NCBI GenBank assembly: GCA_048493715.1 | Contig: JBGDCZ010000049.1 | Coordinates: 1-16,813, forward strand | DNA from: Arsenophonus sp048493715 | GTDB taxonomy: Bacteria; Pseudomonadota; Gammaproteobacteria; Enterobacterales; Enterobacteriaceae | DNA length: 16,813 bases | Direction: 5' to 3' | In this document: positions 8,119 through 16,406 of the stretch, in pieces | Layout of the letters: each line of letters starts with the position of its first letter | Position numbering within the stretch: position 1 is the stretch's first letter | Position numbers and translations under genes: made by a program | The notes under the pieces: model-generated | Databases searched by the model: none | Seen by the model: the letters and a program-made list of their open reading frames with translations, nothing else | What the model was told of the DNA's origin: nothing

Positions 8119-9064
8119 AATAAATGGTTATTTTTTCTATTTTGTTGTTATTGACCAACCTGATCAACAACCATACCTGGGCTGTTTGTAGCGCAACCAT
8201 GCAGAATGCCTCGTTTGGTAGCCAGAGTTCTTTTGTCATCAACAGTAACTACCTAGGCTAATCTGGTTGTCACCTGTGGAGCGGTACTAGCTTCATTGTT
8301 AACCACCGATACTATCCCTGCCAAACTTAATAGTGTATCGAGCAGCAGAGGCACACAAGCTACCATGAAAAACACCACCAATACCGACCTCGAGCCGATT
8401 AGATTAATATGTGTAAATCTTCCAACTGCGTCCCAACAACACCGATTGGTAGTACCATTAATTATTCGTCAACCGATTTAATTAACTTATTAGGCGGTAA
8501 ACATTTACTATTCCAATTTATTTTAAAACTGTCACCGGACAAAACTTATCGGCCGGCACCTATAAAGTAACACTGAACCTGACAATCAATTGGAATATTT
8601 GTGGGCTACTCGGCATCGGCTCGATCTGTTTAAATCCCCAAGTTGGCAGTACCACACTTTCGCATAATTTCGTTGATCGTAACGCCTGATTGCTCAACCA
8701 TCAGCGCTCCCAACATCAACTTTGGCACGGCCCCCTTACATTAGCAGTTTTGCCAATGTCGCACAAACCATCTCCATCACCTGCACTAAAAGTAGTCTCT
8801 ACAATGTCGGCATCAATAATGGCGTAAATGCAGTTAACAATGTGAGAAATATGAAGAATAGTAGTAATTTGATCAGTTATGACATTTATCAAGGTATAAT
8901 TACCAATCGCTGGGGATCGAGTGGCAGTGAATTGTGGTCTAGCGCCAATTCAACCACTGTCAGCGCCGACCAGCTTACCCGTACTTACAATTATCCTTGG
9001 TGGCCAAAATACGCCAACCAGCGGCAATTATACTGACACATTAGTTATAAATGTGGCTTTTTAA
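8115..9064 (+). pseudogene. Csu-type tip pilin (spore coat U domains), broken
   Basis: Remnant of a two-domain tip subunit like CsuE of archaic chaperone-usher pili, which places hydrophobic fingers at the pilus tip for surface attachment. ATG 8115 overlaps the usher stop but is followed by TAA at codon 3; ATG 8124 gives a clean signal peptide MVIFSILLLLTNLINNHTWA followed by VCSATMQNASFGS. Domain 1 continues in other frames as NLVVTCGAVLASLLTTDTIP, SNCVPTTPIGSTINYS and FKTVTGQNLSAGTYKVTLNL. Domain 2 begins CSTISAPNINFGTAPL, then ISSFANVAQTISITCTKSS and ends YTDTLVINVAF. At least five frameshifts or stops are visible. The combined length, about 316 codons, matches a CsuE-like protein rather than a one-domain pilin. 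The major subunits and chaperone expected upstream are absent. Confidence 0.82.
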
Positions 9065-9122
9065 TGATGATTAACTGAGCAAACTTAATATCATTTGGTG
9101 CTTGAGGATTAATAATCATTAA
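9061..9122. terminator. Inverted repeat between convergent gene ends, possible bidirectional terminator
   Basis: TTAATGATGATTAA (9061-9074) and TTAATAATCATTAA (9109-9122) are inverted copies with one mismatch and enclose 34 bases. They cover the stop codons of the pilin gene on one strand and ugd on the other. The stem is AT-rich and lacks a long T tract, so termination is a guess; AT bias could also create such a match. Confidence 0.35.
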
Positions 9123-10285
9123 TCGTGACCAAATAGATCTCGGGTATAGACTTTTGCTTTTACATCTTCCAGTTCAGGCACCAAGCGGTTAGCCAAAATA
9201 ATATCACTCTGGGCTTTAAATTCTGCCAGATCCTTGATAACTTTGGAGTGAAAGAACTCGCTTTGTTGTAAAACGGGTTCATAAACTACAACTTCTATTC
9301 CTTTCGCTTTGATGCGTTTCATCACGCCCTGTACCGCAGATGCTCGGAAATTATCCGAACCAGCTTTCATCACTAAGCGATAAACCCCCACTTTTTGCGG
9401 ATTTTGATTAATAATCGTTTCAGCAATGAAATCTTTACGGGTGCGATTAGATTCTACGATCGCATTAATCAAATTGTTTGGTACATCATCATAGTTAGCC
9501 AGTAATTGCTTGGTATCCTTTGGTAAGCAATAACCACCATAACCAAAAGAGGGATTGTTATAGTGACTGCCAATACGCGGATCAAGTGACACACCTTCAA
9601 TAATTTGTCGACTATCCAGTCCGCGACTATGAGCATAAGTATCTAATTCATTAAAATAAGCAACGCGCATCGCCAGGTAAGTATTAGCAAACAATTTTAT
9701 CGCTTCCGCTTCGGTTGCATCGGTAAACAGCACTGCAACTTCTTTTTTCAGTGCTCCTTCTAATAATAAATCGGCAAAAATCTTCGCTCGCTCGGAGCGT
9801 TCACCCACCACAATGCGCGAAGGATAAAGATTATCATATAAAGCTCTCCCTTCACGTAAAAATTCCGGTGAAAAAATGACATTGTTGTAACCTTTGTCTT
9901 GTTGCAATCGGGCGACAAAACCAACCGGGATGGTTGATTTAATAATAATTGTGGCATTTGGATTAATCTTGTTTACATCATCAATCACGGCTTCAACCGA
10001 GAAGGTATTAAAATAATTGGTAGTGGCATCATAATCGGTAGGAGTAGCAACAATCACATAATCTGCACCCTGGTAAGCCTGTTGTTTATCCGTCGTTGAC
10101 CTAAAGTTCAGTTTTTTTTCTGTTAGGAAAGCTTCAATTTCCTTATCCACTATTGGTGATTGCTTGTTATTTAGCATCGCCACTTTTTCAGCAATAATAT
10201 CTAACGCCACCACTTCATGATGTTGCGCTAACAACATAGCATTCGACAGGCCAACATAACCTGTTCCTGCAATAGCAATTTTCAA
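9119..10285 (-). CDS. ugd: UDP-glucose 6-dehydrogenase
   Basis: Cytoplasmic enzyme that oxidises UDP-glucose to UDP-glucuronate with two NAD+, supplying precursors for capsule, lipid A aminoarabinose and other polysaccharides. All 388 codons are open, the same length as the E. coli enzyme. The NAD-binding motif GTGYVG is at residues 7-12; FSPEFLREGRALYDN at about 138-152; K197 in EAIKLFANTY; catalytic C253 in GYGGYCLPKD, with D257. The C-terminal UDP-binding Rossmann domain contains SDNFRASAVQGVMKRIKAKG and ends KVYTRDLFGHD. The start is TTG (10285-10283) with GAGAGG six bases upstream; no better ATG exists and the N-terminus matches the family. It lies 30 bases after the end of a broken nucleotide-sugar epimerase and is likely cotranscribed with it. 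It is the only clearly intact gene here. Confidence 0.97.
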   Translation of the reverse strand: MKIAIAGTGYVGLSNAMLLAQHHEVVALDIIAEKVAMLNNKQSPIVDKEIEAFLTEKKLNFRSTTDKQQAYQGADYVIVATPTDYDATTNYFNTFSVEAVIDDVNKINPNATIIIKSTIPVGFVARLQQDKGYNNVIFSPEFLREGRALYDNLYPSRIVVGERSERAKIFADLLLEGALKKEVAVLFTDATEAEAIKLFANTYLAMRVAYFNELDTYAHSRGLDSRQIIEGVSLDPRIGSHYNNPSFGYGGYCLPKDTKQLLANYDDVPNNLINAIVESNRTRKDFIAETIINQNPQKVGVYRLVMKAGSDNFRASAVQGVMKRIKAKGIEVVVYEPVLQQSEFFHSKVIKDLAEFKAQSDIILANRLVPELEDVKAKVYTRDLFGHD

Positions 10286-10315
10286 AACTAACCTCTCAAA
10301 TATTTAAGATCCAGG

Positions 10316-11309
10316 CTAAACGCGATAATAAGTACGATACCAATCAACAAATGCTTTTACCCCTTCTTTAATCGAAATCTGTGGCAGATAACCAGTTAAC
10401 GAAAATAAATCTTTGGTATCAGCCCAGGTTGTATAAACATCACCTACTTGCATAAGCAGCATATTTTAAATGGCTTTTCGTCCAAAGCCGTTCAAGGGCG
10501 GAAATAAAATCCAATAATTTTATTGGCTGACCATTACCGATATTATAAATACGATTAAGGTGCATTACTGCTGGACATTAGAGACCAATCGCTCTTTCTT
10601 TGCGGAATGATATCAGCAACAGACAATATTCCGGCCACAATATCTTCAACAAAAGTAAAGTCTCGGCTCAAATCACCATTATTATAAACATCAATGGGTT
10701 TCATCTCCAAGATGGCTTTAGTGAATTTAAATAACGCCATATCTGGCCGACCCCAAGGACCATATACAGTAAAAAAACGTAACCCAGTGGTTGGTAAATT
10801 ATAGAGATGAGAGTAAGCACGAGCCATTAACTCATTCGCTCTTTTAGTGGCAGCGATAGAGGGAAATGGGGTGATCAACTGACAATTGGTAGAGCAAGGG
10901 AACTGATTATTGATACCATAAACAGAACTAGAAAAAGCATAGATCAGATGAGGAATTTGACCATAGTAACAACCCACCAATATTATAGAAAACCAGTTAA
11001 ATTACTATCGGCATAAGCGAAAGGATCCTTTAAGGAATAGCGAACACCCGTTTGTGCCGCCAGATGGATCACTCGATCAAACTTGCCTAGCGTAATCATT
11101 TCAATCACCTTTTCTCGCTCAATAATATCCAACTGCAAAAATTGAAATTGCTAATAGACGGTTAAATGGTCAAGGTGTGCTTTTTTTAAAGTGGGATCAT
11201 AATAATGATTAAGATTATCCAGACCAACAACATCATGACCATTTTGTAATAAACGCTGACATAGCGTAAACCCAATAAAACCGGCACATCCTATTATTAA
11301 ATATTTCAA
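10316..11309 (-). pseudogene. NAD-dependent nucleotide-sugar epimerase (UDP-glucuronate 4-epimerase type), broken
   Basis: Extended SDR epimerase of the CapI/UDP-glucuronate 4-epimerase type, which would convert the Ugd product UDP-glucuronate to UDP-galacturonate. The frame starts at TTG 11309 as MKYLIIGCAGFIGF (nucleotide-binding GxxGFIG). It has a TAG at 11151-11153 inside the N-domain, resumes as QFQFLQLDIIEREKV and DRVIHLAAQTGVRYSLKDPF, and shifts near 10985. The long frame then gives FSSSVYGINNQFPCSTN, IAATKRANELM, GLRFFTVYGPWGRPDMALFK and DFTFVEDIV. More lesions follow near 10570 and 10470, and the tail reads KEGVKAFVDWYRTYYRV. The catalytic YxxxK motif appears as IAATK, so the tyrosine is also lost. 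About 331 codons, normal length. No clear Shine-Dalgarno is seen before the TTG. It precedes ugd by 30 bases on the same strand. Confidence 0.9.
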
Positions 11310-11349
11310 AGCTATTTTTAGGTTCGAAAGAGAAATGAAAAATATTTAT

Positions 11350-11368
11350 CTTTTGTGTAGCACAAAAG
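11350..11368. repeat. Perfect 8-bp inverted repeat, CTTTTGTG-TAG-CACAAAAG
   Basis: A perfect hairpin with a 3-base loop lies between the dehydrogenase remnant and the epimerase start. Read on the minus strand it is followed by ATAAATATTTTTC, so it may be a weak terminator for the dehydrogenase transcript about 100 bases past its stop. It could equally be a regulatory site 40 bases upstream of the epimerase start. Confidence 0.5.
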
Positions 11369-11473
11369 CGCATCCGGCACTTATTTCCTTCGCCAACATA
11401 TACAATTAATCAATAATAAAAATAAGTACAAATTAAGCACCGCTAAAGTTAGATCAGAACCCTAATCACAAGC

Positions 11474-12480
11474 TTAAAAACCAGATAATACAAGATTGCC
11501 CTTTACCTGACCACTTTCTATCAATTGATGGGCCAGTCGCAAATTTACAGCACTAATTTTGCCAATTTCTTTACTGACGGTTGTCTTTAACAAACCCTGA
11601 TCAATTAATCCTGCCACCCGTTGTAATAATTGATGCTGCTTAATCATATCTTCCGTCTGAAAAATTGGACTAGTAAACAGAAACTCCCAATACAAGGAAA
11701 GGGCTTTACGTTTCATTAGCATAATATCAAAGGTTTTAGAATCATCGATTAATGCTAATTTTCCTTGCAGAATAAGAATATCCAACACTTGCTGATAATA
11801 AGCATCACTGTGACTCAATGAAGCGACATAGTCGACATGTTTAATACTAACGCCGCCAGCTGCTGGCTAAACGGGTTTTTATGATCAATAACCGCATGAG
11901 CGCCTAACTCACTGACCCAGTGTTGCGTTTCCGGCCGTGAAGCGGTAGCTAAAATACGTAACTTTGTCAGTTTACGCGCTAATTGGATGAGTATCGAACC
12001 AACACCACCAGCGGCACCAATAATCAAAATAGACTTACCAACCACGCTATTCTCGGCAATCGCTAATCGATCAAACAACAATTCCCACGCCGTAATTGAG
12101 GTTAATGGCAAAGCGGCTGCCTGCACTGCCGTTAAAGATTTTGGTTTATGACCGGCAATACGCTCATCTACCAGTCCATATTCTGCATAGCAGCCTGGCC
12201 GATCAATAAAACCGGCATAATAGACCCAGTCGCCGGGTTTAAATAAAGATACCTCATTACCAACAGACTCCACCACAACACAAGCATCCCAGCCCAAAAT
12301 ACGTGGTGCTTTAGGGACTTCACGCTGGCGTAGTGTTGTATCCACTGGGTTTACCGCAATAGCAGAAATTTTAACCAATAGATCTCGTGACGCTGGTTGT
12401 GGTTTTACCATTTTAGTTTCATAAAGTGAATGTACATCAGTTAGTGGCAGGACAAGCTCAGTAAAAACAATAGCTCTCAT
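11474..12480 (-). pseudogene. Zinc-type alcohol dehydrogenase-like / quinone oxidoreductase family, one frameshift
   Basis: Medium-chain dehydrogenase/reductase of the QOR-like branch, expected to use NADPH to reduce quinones or enones; no precise substrate can be given. The N-terminal part reads MRAIVFTELVLPLTDVHSLY, then VNPVDTTLRQRE and ILGWDACVVVESVG, with PGDWVYYAGFIDRPGCYAEY, and the nucleotide motif IIGAAGGVGSILIQLARKL. It lacks the Cys/His set of catalytic-zinc dehydrogenases, as expected for this branch. A single shift near 11845 moves the frame to IKHVDYVASLSHSDAYYQQV, after which ALIDDSKTFDIMLMKRKALS and the C-terminus ending KGNLVLSGF are open. Total about 335 codons, full family length. 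With only one lesion it is the least decayed pseudogene here and may be recently inactivated. ATG 12480 has no strong ribosome binding site. Confidence 0.88.
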
Positions 12481-12614
12481 TGCTGACTATATAAGCAAAA
12501 AATATCAATCAACTAAAGGAAAAATGAATATATTTCACCTATAGCTTTTTTTGCTAAATCATTAGGCTATTAGTAAATTTATAGCCAGACTACCGAGTTA
12601 AGTTGAAAAATAAT

Positions 12615-13910
12615 TTATTCAAATAACCCTTTATCCCTTAAAATATGCGCATCAGATTTACGTCGAGTAAAACCGCTTCTATCAAAAAATTCCAAAATTT
12701 GAACCGCTAATTTACGCCCTATCGCCAACTCATCACCAAAACTGGTTACTGTAATTGCCCCCCTCAAGATGATTATAATGTCGAATAATGGCGACAACTT
12801 GTTGAATTTGCGCATTATGATAATAACGATCAGGCACAATAGCGGTAATTAACCCCAGCTTTGCCGTTTTTGTCAGTATACGACGAATGATTGCTTCATC
12901 TTGCTGAATTTACAACCAACTCGCGAACCCACCCCACGACTGGTTGGCGACAAAATAAGGGTCTAACTTTTGCCGTAATTGAGCCTGTTGTTGATCAAAT
13001 ATCAAACTATGCCCCGCTAAATGAAGCCAGCCATTAGTTTGTATCACTTTTTTTTCATCAACTAATTGACGGAGTAGGGTAAAAACCAACTCATCATTCA
13101 GCATAGGTAATACCATACGTTTTAAGCGTGCACGGCCAACACATCTGATCAGCATGATGTTGATGATAATTAGCTAATATTTGCATCAAATGTTGTTTAG
13201 CCTGCTGAGCATTAACTTGAGAAAACACAATATCGTTAATAATAGGCACATCAAATTGTGAAAGTAACGCTTGTAATAAGGAATGAGTAAGTTGACATAC
13301 CCAACCATAATCGCAAATGATAATTCGCCGGTTGGTAGCTGAAAAGCTAAATTTTCCTTATCGCCAGTCATATTAGCCAACTGCGATAACCAAAAAAGAA
13401 TTCGGCTTGGTGTTTACCGCAGCGTGGCGAATGAAGTTTAATTAGCCGCGCGCCAGCAAGAGTACGTTGCGCACTAATATCACGCAATATTAACTGACTA
13501 TTATAAACCAACAATAAAGGAATATCCAATGACAACTCAGCCAGTAATGGTTTGTCTGATGGTTGGTTTAATAAAGAGATATGCCCATTCACATGACTGG
13601 CGGCATGATAGAGATGTAACGGCTGCCAATTTTTTAAACATTCATTCGCTTCAACTTCAATCAGAACTTTATTAACAACAAGCGCCGGCTGCTCACTCAA
13701 TAACCAATCGCCACGAGAAATCTGTTTTTTGCTAATATCACCCGTCAGATTTAAAGCGATTCGCTCACCAACTTGTGCCTGTGAAACCAGTTGATTTTTC
13801 GCATGCAATCGCCGAATTTTAACTTGCTTATCTATTCCGGTTAACCATAGTATATCACCAATAGATACGTGGCCAGACAAAGCCGTTCCGGTTACTACTA
13901 AACCTGCACC
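12615..13910 (-). pseudogene. selB: SelB fragment lacking the GTPase domain, fused to aegA
   Basis: SelB is the special elongation factor that brings selenocysteyl-tRNA to UGA codons marked by a SECIS hairpin. What remains corresponds to about the last 430 of some 610 residues. It begins at GAGLVVTGTALSGHVSIGD (domain II, EF-Tu-like), then IALNLTGDISKKQISRGDWLL, WQPLHLYHAASHVNGHISLL and LILRDISAQRTLAGARLI. The winged-helix region is split among frames: LKRMVLPMLNDELVF, ITAIVPDRYYHNAQIQQVVA and finally IGRKLAVQILEFFDRSGFTR, ending HILRDKGLFE. Shifts are visible near 13395, 13300, 13145, 12920, 12890 and 12760. The G1-G5 GTPase motifs are absent: the upstream sequence is AegA instead. Selenocysteine insertion by this copy is impossible. 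Confidence 0.9.
13890..13910 (-). other. aegA-selB fusion junction at shared GAxLVVT peptide
   Basis: The reading frame passes without interruption from AegA-type sequence (KVFAGADAVH) into SelB-type sequence (GTALSGHVSIGD). The seven residues between them, GAGLVVT, fit both families: AegA proteins have GADLVVT after DAV-x and SelB has KGAGLVVTGTAL. The join therefore lies within these 21 bases and suggests deletion by recombination between short similar sequences of two genes in the same orientation. Confidence 0.85.
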
Positions 13911-14651
13911 ATGTACGGCATCAGCACCAGCAAATACTTTATCGTTGCTAGTTTGTGTCAACAAACGCCCTTGCCCTCCGGTTTGGATCAGCCCCCAATC
14001 ATCAAGTTTGATATTGTGTCCCTTCAATCAAGGCATCTCATGTGGCTAAAAACAAAAGCGATAATTAATACATCAACCTCAAGCTCAAACTCTGAACTAG
14101 CAATAAGTTGAGGACGTCTTCGTCCATCTTTACCTGGTTCTCCCAACTGCACACGAGTCAGCTTCAACGCTGACGCCTGTCCAGTATCATCCAACATAAT
14201 GTGCTGAGGTGAAACATTAAATAAAAATTCAACACCTTCTTCTCTTGCATTAATCACCTCTTTTTTCGACCCCAGCATACTCGCTTCGTCGCGTCGATAA
14301 GCACAAATTACACTGACTGCATTGCGCCGCACTGCTGTACGCAGACAATCCATTGCAGTATCACCTCCCCCTAATACCACAACTTTTTTGCCTGTAACAT
14401 CAACCCAAGGATACCGAGGATCATCTTCCAATCCCATTACCCGTCGCGTGCTAGCGATCAAAAAATTCAGAGCCTGAACCACGCCCGGCACTTGCTCATT
14501 TTCCAAGCCTATATTCATCAAACCATATGTGCCAATACCGAGGAAAATAGCATCATAGTTACTAATCAGAGTAGAGAAAGCAACATCCTGACCAACTTCG
14601 CAATTAAGTTGAAATTGGATACCCATCGCAGTGAAGATATCGTGTCTGGTA

Positions 14652-14665
14652 CTCAAGACTCAAGA
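14652..14665. repeat. 7-bp tandem duplication inside aegA
   Basis: CTCAAGA occurs twice in direct tandem. On the coding strand the extra copy falls between KLDKQVLS and TRHDIFTAMG and shifts the frame by one base, splitting the FAD module into two frames. Confidence 0.85.
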
Positions 14666-14866
14666 CCTGCTTATCAAGTTTAAAAGGTGGAATACCAAAA
14701 GTAAGTAATCCACCGATTTTAGACTGACGCTCAAACACCTCAACCTTCCCTCCTGCTCGGGCAAAAACATCAGCGCAACCAAGTCCGGCTGGACCAGCAC
14801 CGATAATCGCCACATGTTCCGGACACAGGCTTACTGACGATAAATCTGGCCATCAACCTTGCACCA

Positions 14867-14891
14867 ATACAGTGTCAGAATACAGTGTCAG
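14867..14891. repeat. 13-bp tandem duplication inside aegA
   Basis: ATACAGTGTCAG at 14867-14878 is repeated at 14880-14891 after one A, a 13-base unit. Removing one copy restores the frame from ERYITDTV to LVQG and PDLSSVSL, so the duplication is a discrete inactivating event. Confidence 0.85.
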
Positions 14892-15819
14892 TAATATAGC
14901 GCTCCAGATTTCCAATAGTGACCGATCCACCGTGTAGTTTCATAGTACATGCACCTTCACATAACCACTCTTGGGGGCAAACGCGCCCACATATTTCTGG
15001 CAATGAACTGGACTGATGGAACAACTCAGCGGCTGCAATAACATTTCCTTCACTCACTAGCCGAATAAAATCCGGTATTTGTTATGTAAAGGACATGTCC
15101 AGTTGCAATACGCTTTTTGCGCACAATAGAGACAACGAAAACTTTCATAACTCGCTTGCTGCTGATCAAGCCCAATATAGATCTCAGCAAAGTGCTGAAT
15201 ACGTTCTTGAGCGGAAATTTTTTGTGCACCTTAACGCTGCGGTTTATTCAATATCTGTTTACGCTGCGACTGTTTTATGATCGGGTAAAAATTCCCATCT
15301 ACAGCTCTTTGCTGTCTCACCTGGCGCAAAGTTAGCAATGTTTGTTCATCAACCATTCGTAATGCTTGCATGGTGAAATATGTCACACAAGCTGGCTGAT
15401 CTGCGTTGATTGACTGACACATATCACACTTTTGCGCTAGTGCAATATCGGAATTAATTGCTGATACCATATCAATAGCACCAGACGGACAAGCCACAAT
15501 GTAACTTTTACAACCAATACAGCGGGTTTGATCAAGATGAACCGTTGCGTCAACTAAACGCAATACATCTACCGGACAACTGCTAATACAAGGTGCGTTA
15601 TTGCAATGACGACAGGTTACTGCAATGCTCTTTTTTGCGTCTGTCAGCACTCTAATTGTGTGGGACAAATTCACGCTTACTTTGCGGCCAGAGTTGCGAT
15701 TATGAGCAACCACGCAAGCAATTTTGCATACATGGCAAGCAATGCACTCATTTGGATCTAATAAATTTATTCATTCGCCCTCCTTGTCGGTAAGTTCAGA
15801 TATATTGATTCAATAATGA

Positions 15820-15836
15820 TGCAATAATTGGGCAAA
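15820..15836 (-). promoter_or_regulatory. Degenerate sigma-54-type -24/-12 promoter candidate for aegA
   Basis: Minus-strand TTTGCCCAATTATTGCA compares with the consensus TGGCAC-N5-TTGCA: the -12 half TTGCA is perfect, and the -24 half is TTGCCC with two mismatches, one in the key GG. Spacing is exact. Transcription would start near 15809, leaving a leader of about 35 bases to the ATG at 15774. The GG mismatch could mean decay or chance. Confidence 0.3.
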
Positions 15837-15933
15837 TATATTTAACAAATTATGCCTAAGATAAAATTTTGCTAATTGCTTCAAATAGTTATCTTTATCA
15901 CACTTAGCAACATCCATCTTTCTGCCATAAAGT

Positions 15934-15950
15934 ATTCTCACTTTGAGAAT
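15934..15950. promoter_or_regulatory. Palindrome ATTCTCA-N3-TGAGAAT, copy 1
   Basis: Perfect 7-bp half-sites with a 3-base spacer (CTT). It lies about 100 bases upstream of the sigma-54-like element, a usual distance for an activator site. The same half-sites recur at 16097-16113. The binding protein is unknown to me. Confidence 0.6.
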
Positions 15951-16096
15951 GATGTATCACACTGAAATTAAAGAATAGGCCTTTTCAGTCAATATGAGCT
16001 CGATAAAAATAAACTTTGACGCACGTCCAAATAACATCGATCGCAGTTTTAACACTGTACTCAATACAAATACTAGCAACTAAATGTTTTCCTCAT

Positions 16097-16113
16097 ATTC
16101 TCAAGATGAGAAT
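16097..16113. promoter_or_regulatory. Palindrome ATTCTCA-N3-TGAGAAT, copy 2
   Basis: The same perfect 7-bp half-sites as at 15934-15950, with spacer AGA. The two copies are 163 bases apart in the aegA/permease intergenic region. Conserved half-sites with a variable spacer are typical of a protein-binding operator rather than of a random hairpin. Confidence 0.6.
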
Positions 16114-16340
16114 TAGCCGAACATTAGATAAAATTATTACATCCGTTTTTAGTGATTCTTTCCCATTTAAGATCCTGGTTGCCAGTAAAACGTGACTTAA
16201 TTCACGAATGTCACTAACACCTTTACCTCTTTATCGATATTGGCATGGGTTACATATGGTTATTAATATTTGCTGACATGCTGATTGGAACATCTTAGAC
16301 CAGTTTGTTTGGCTAACACTGTTCTAGCGTACACATTAAC

Positions 16341-16406
16341 TGTTCTTACCAAAAGCCGATCAGCCCGGTTAACGAAGTACTCACCAACAGGAGTGATGTA
16401 ACTTTA
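16341..16406 (+). repeat. Diverged copy of the permease 5' end
   Basis: The stretch from TGTTCTTACC at 16341 through AACGAAGTACTCACC aligns with TGTTCTTCCC at 16417 through AATGAAGTACTTCCC, offset by 76-77 bases, about 70% alike by eye over 60-65 bases. Both can be read as VLxK...VNEVL. It looks like the N-terminal scrap of a second, paralogous permease, or an old local duplication. Confidence 0.5.

Larger units (their letters stand above)
13890..15774 (-). pseudogene. aegA: Fe-S/FAD oxidoreductase AegA-like, 3' end replaced by selB, multiply broken
   Basis: AegA-type proteins join an N-terminal ferredoxin module to a glutamate-synthase-small-subunit-like FAD/NADPH module; E. coli AegA and YgfT are linked to formate-dependent urate breakdown. 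ATG 15774 has a strong AGGAGGG site. A shift near 15759 leads to ECIACHVCKIACVVAHN, TCRHCNNAPCISSCPVD and CIGCKSYIVACPSG. TAA at 15231-15233 and a shift near 15070 follow, then RVCPQEWLCEGACTM and GSVTIGNLERYITDTV. A 13-bp duplication (14867-14891) shifts the frame before the FAD motif IIGAGPAGLGCADVF; a 7-bp duplication (14652-14665) shifts it again after FKLDKQVLS. The NADPH motif VVVLGGGDTAMDC and RRDEASMLGSKKEV are open, with one more shift near 14040. The last about 20 residues are replaced by SelB sequence. An in-frame TGA stands for Trp in the GWRPDL region. Confidence 0.92.
15775..16340. other. Intergenic region between aegA and the permease
   Basis: About 570 bases with no gene I can support. 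It holds the aegA ribosome binding site, a sigma-54-like element, and two identical palindromes described separately. The length and symmetry suit a divergent, activator-controlled promoter region, or a spacer enlarged by gene decay. Around 16140-16340 short stretches have a composition like former coding DNA but no recognisable protein. Confidence 0.5.

Noticed and set aside
9760..9957. Minus-strand frame overlapping ugd in another phase
   Set aside because: Lies entirely inside the intact ugd gene, with no independent signal.
11321..11328. GGTTCGAA, resembling a tRNA T-loop
   Set aside because: No acceptor, D or anticodon stem can be formed around it.
11310..11473. JUMPstart/ops element before the polysaccharide genes
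   Set aside because: No GGCGGTAG-type ops core is present upstream of the epimerase.
12481..12530. Promoter for the dehydrogenase (TTGATT and TATAGT)
   Set aside because: Spacing is about 15 bases and the -10 would lie only a few bases from the start codon.
16240..16258. Plus-strand sigma-54-like TTGGCATGGGTTACAT before the permease
   Set aside because: The distance between GG and the -12 half is eight bases and not ten, and the -12 GC is replaced by AC.
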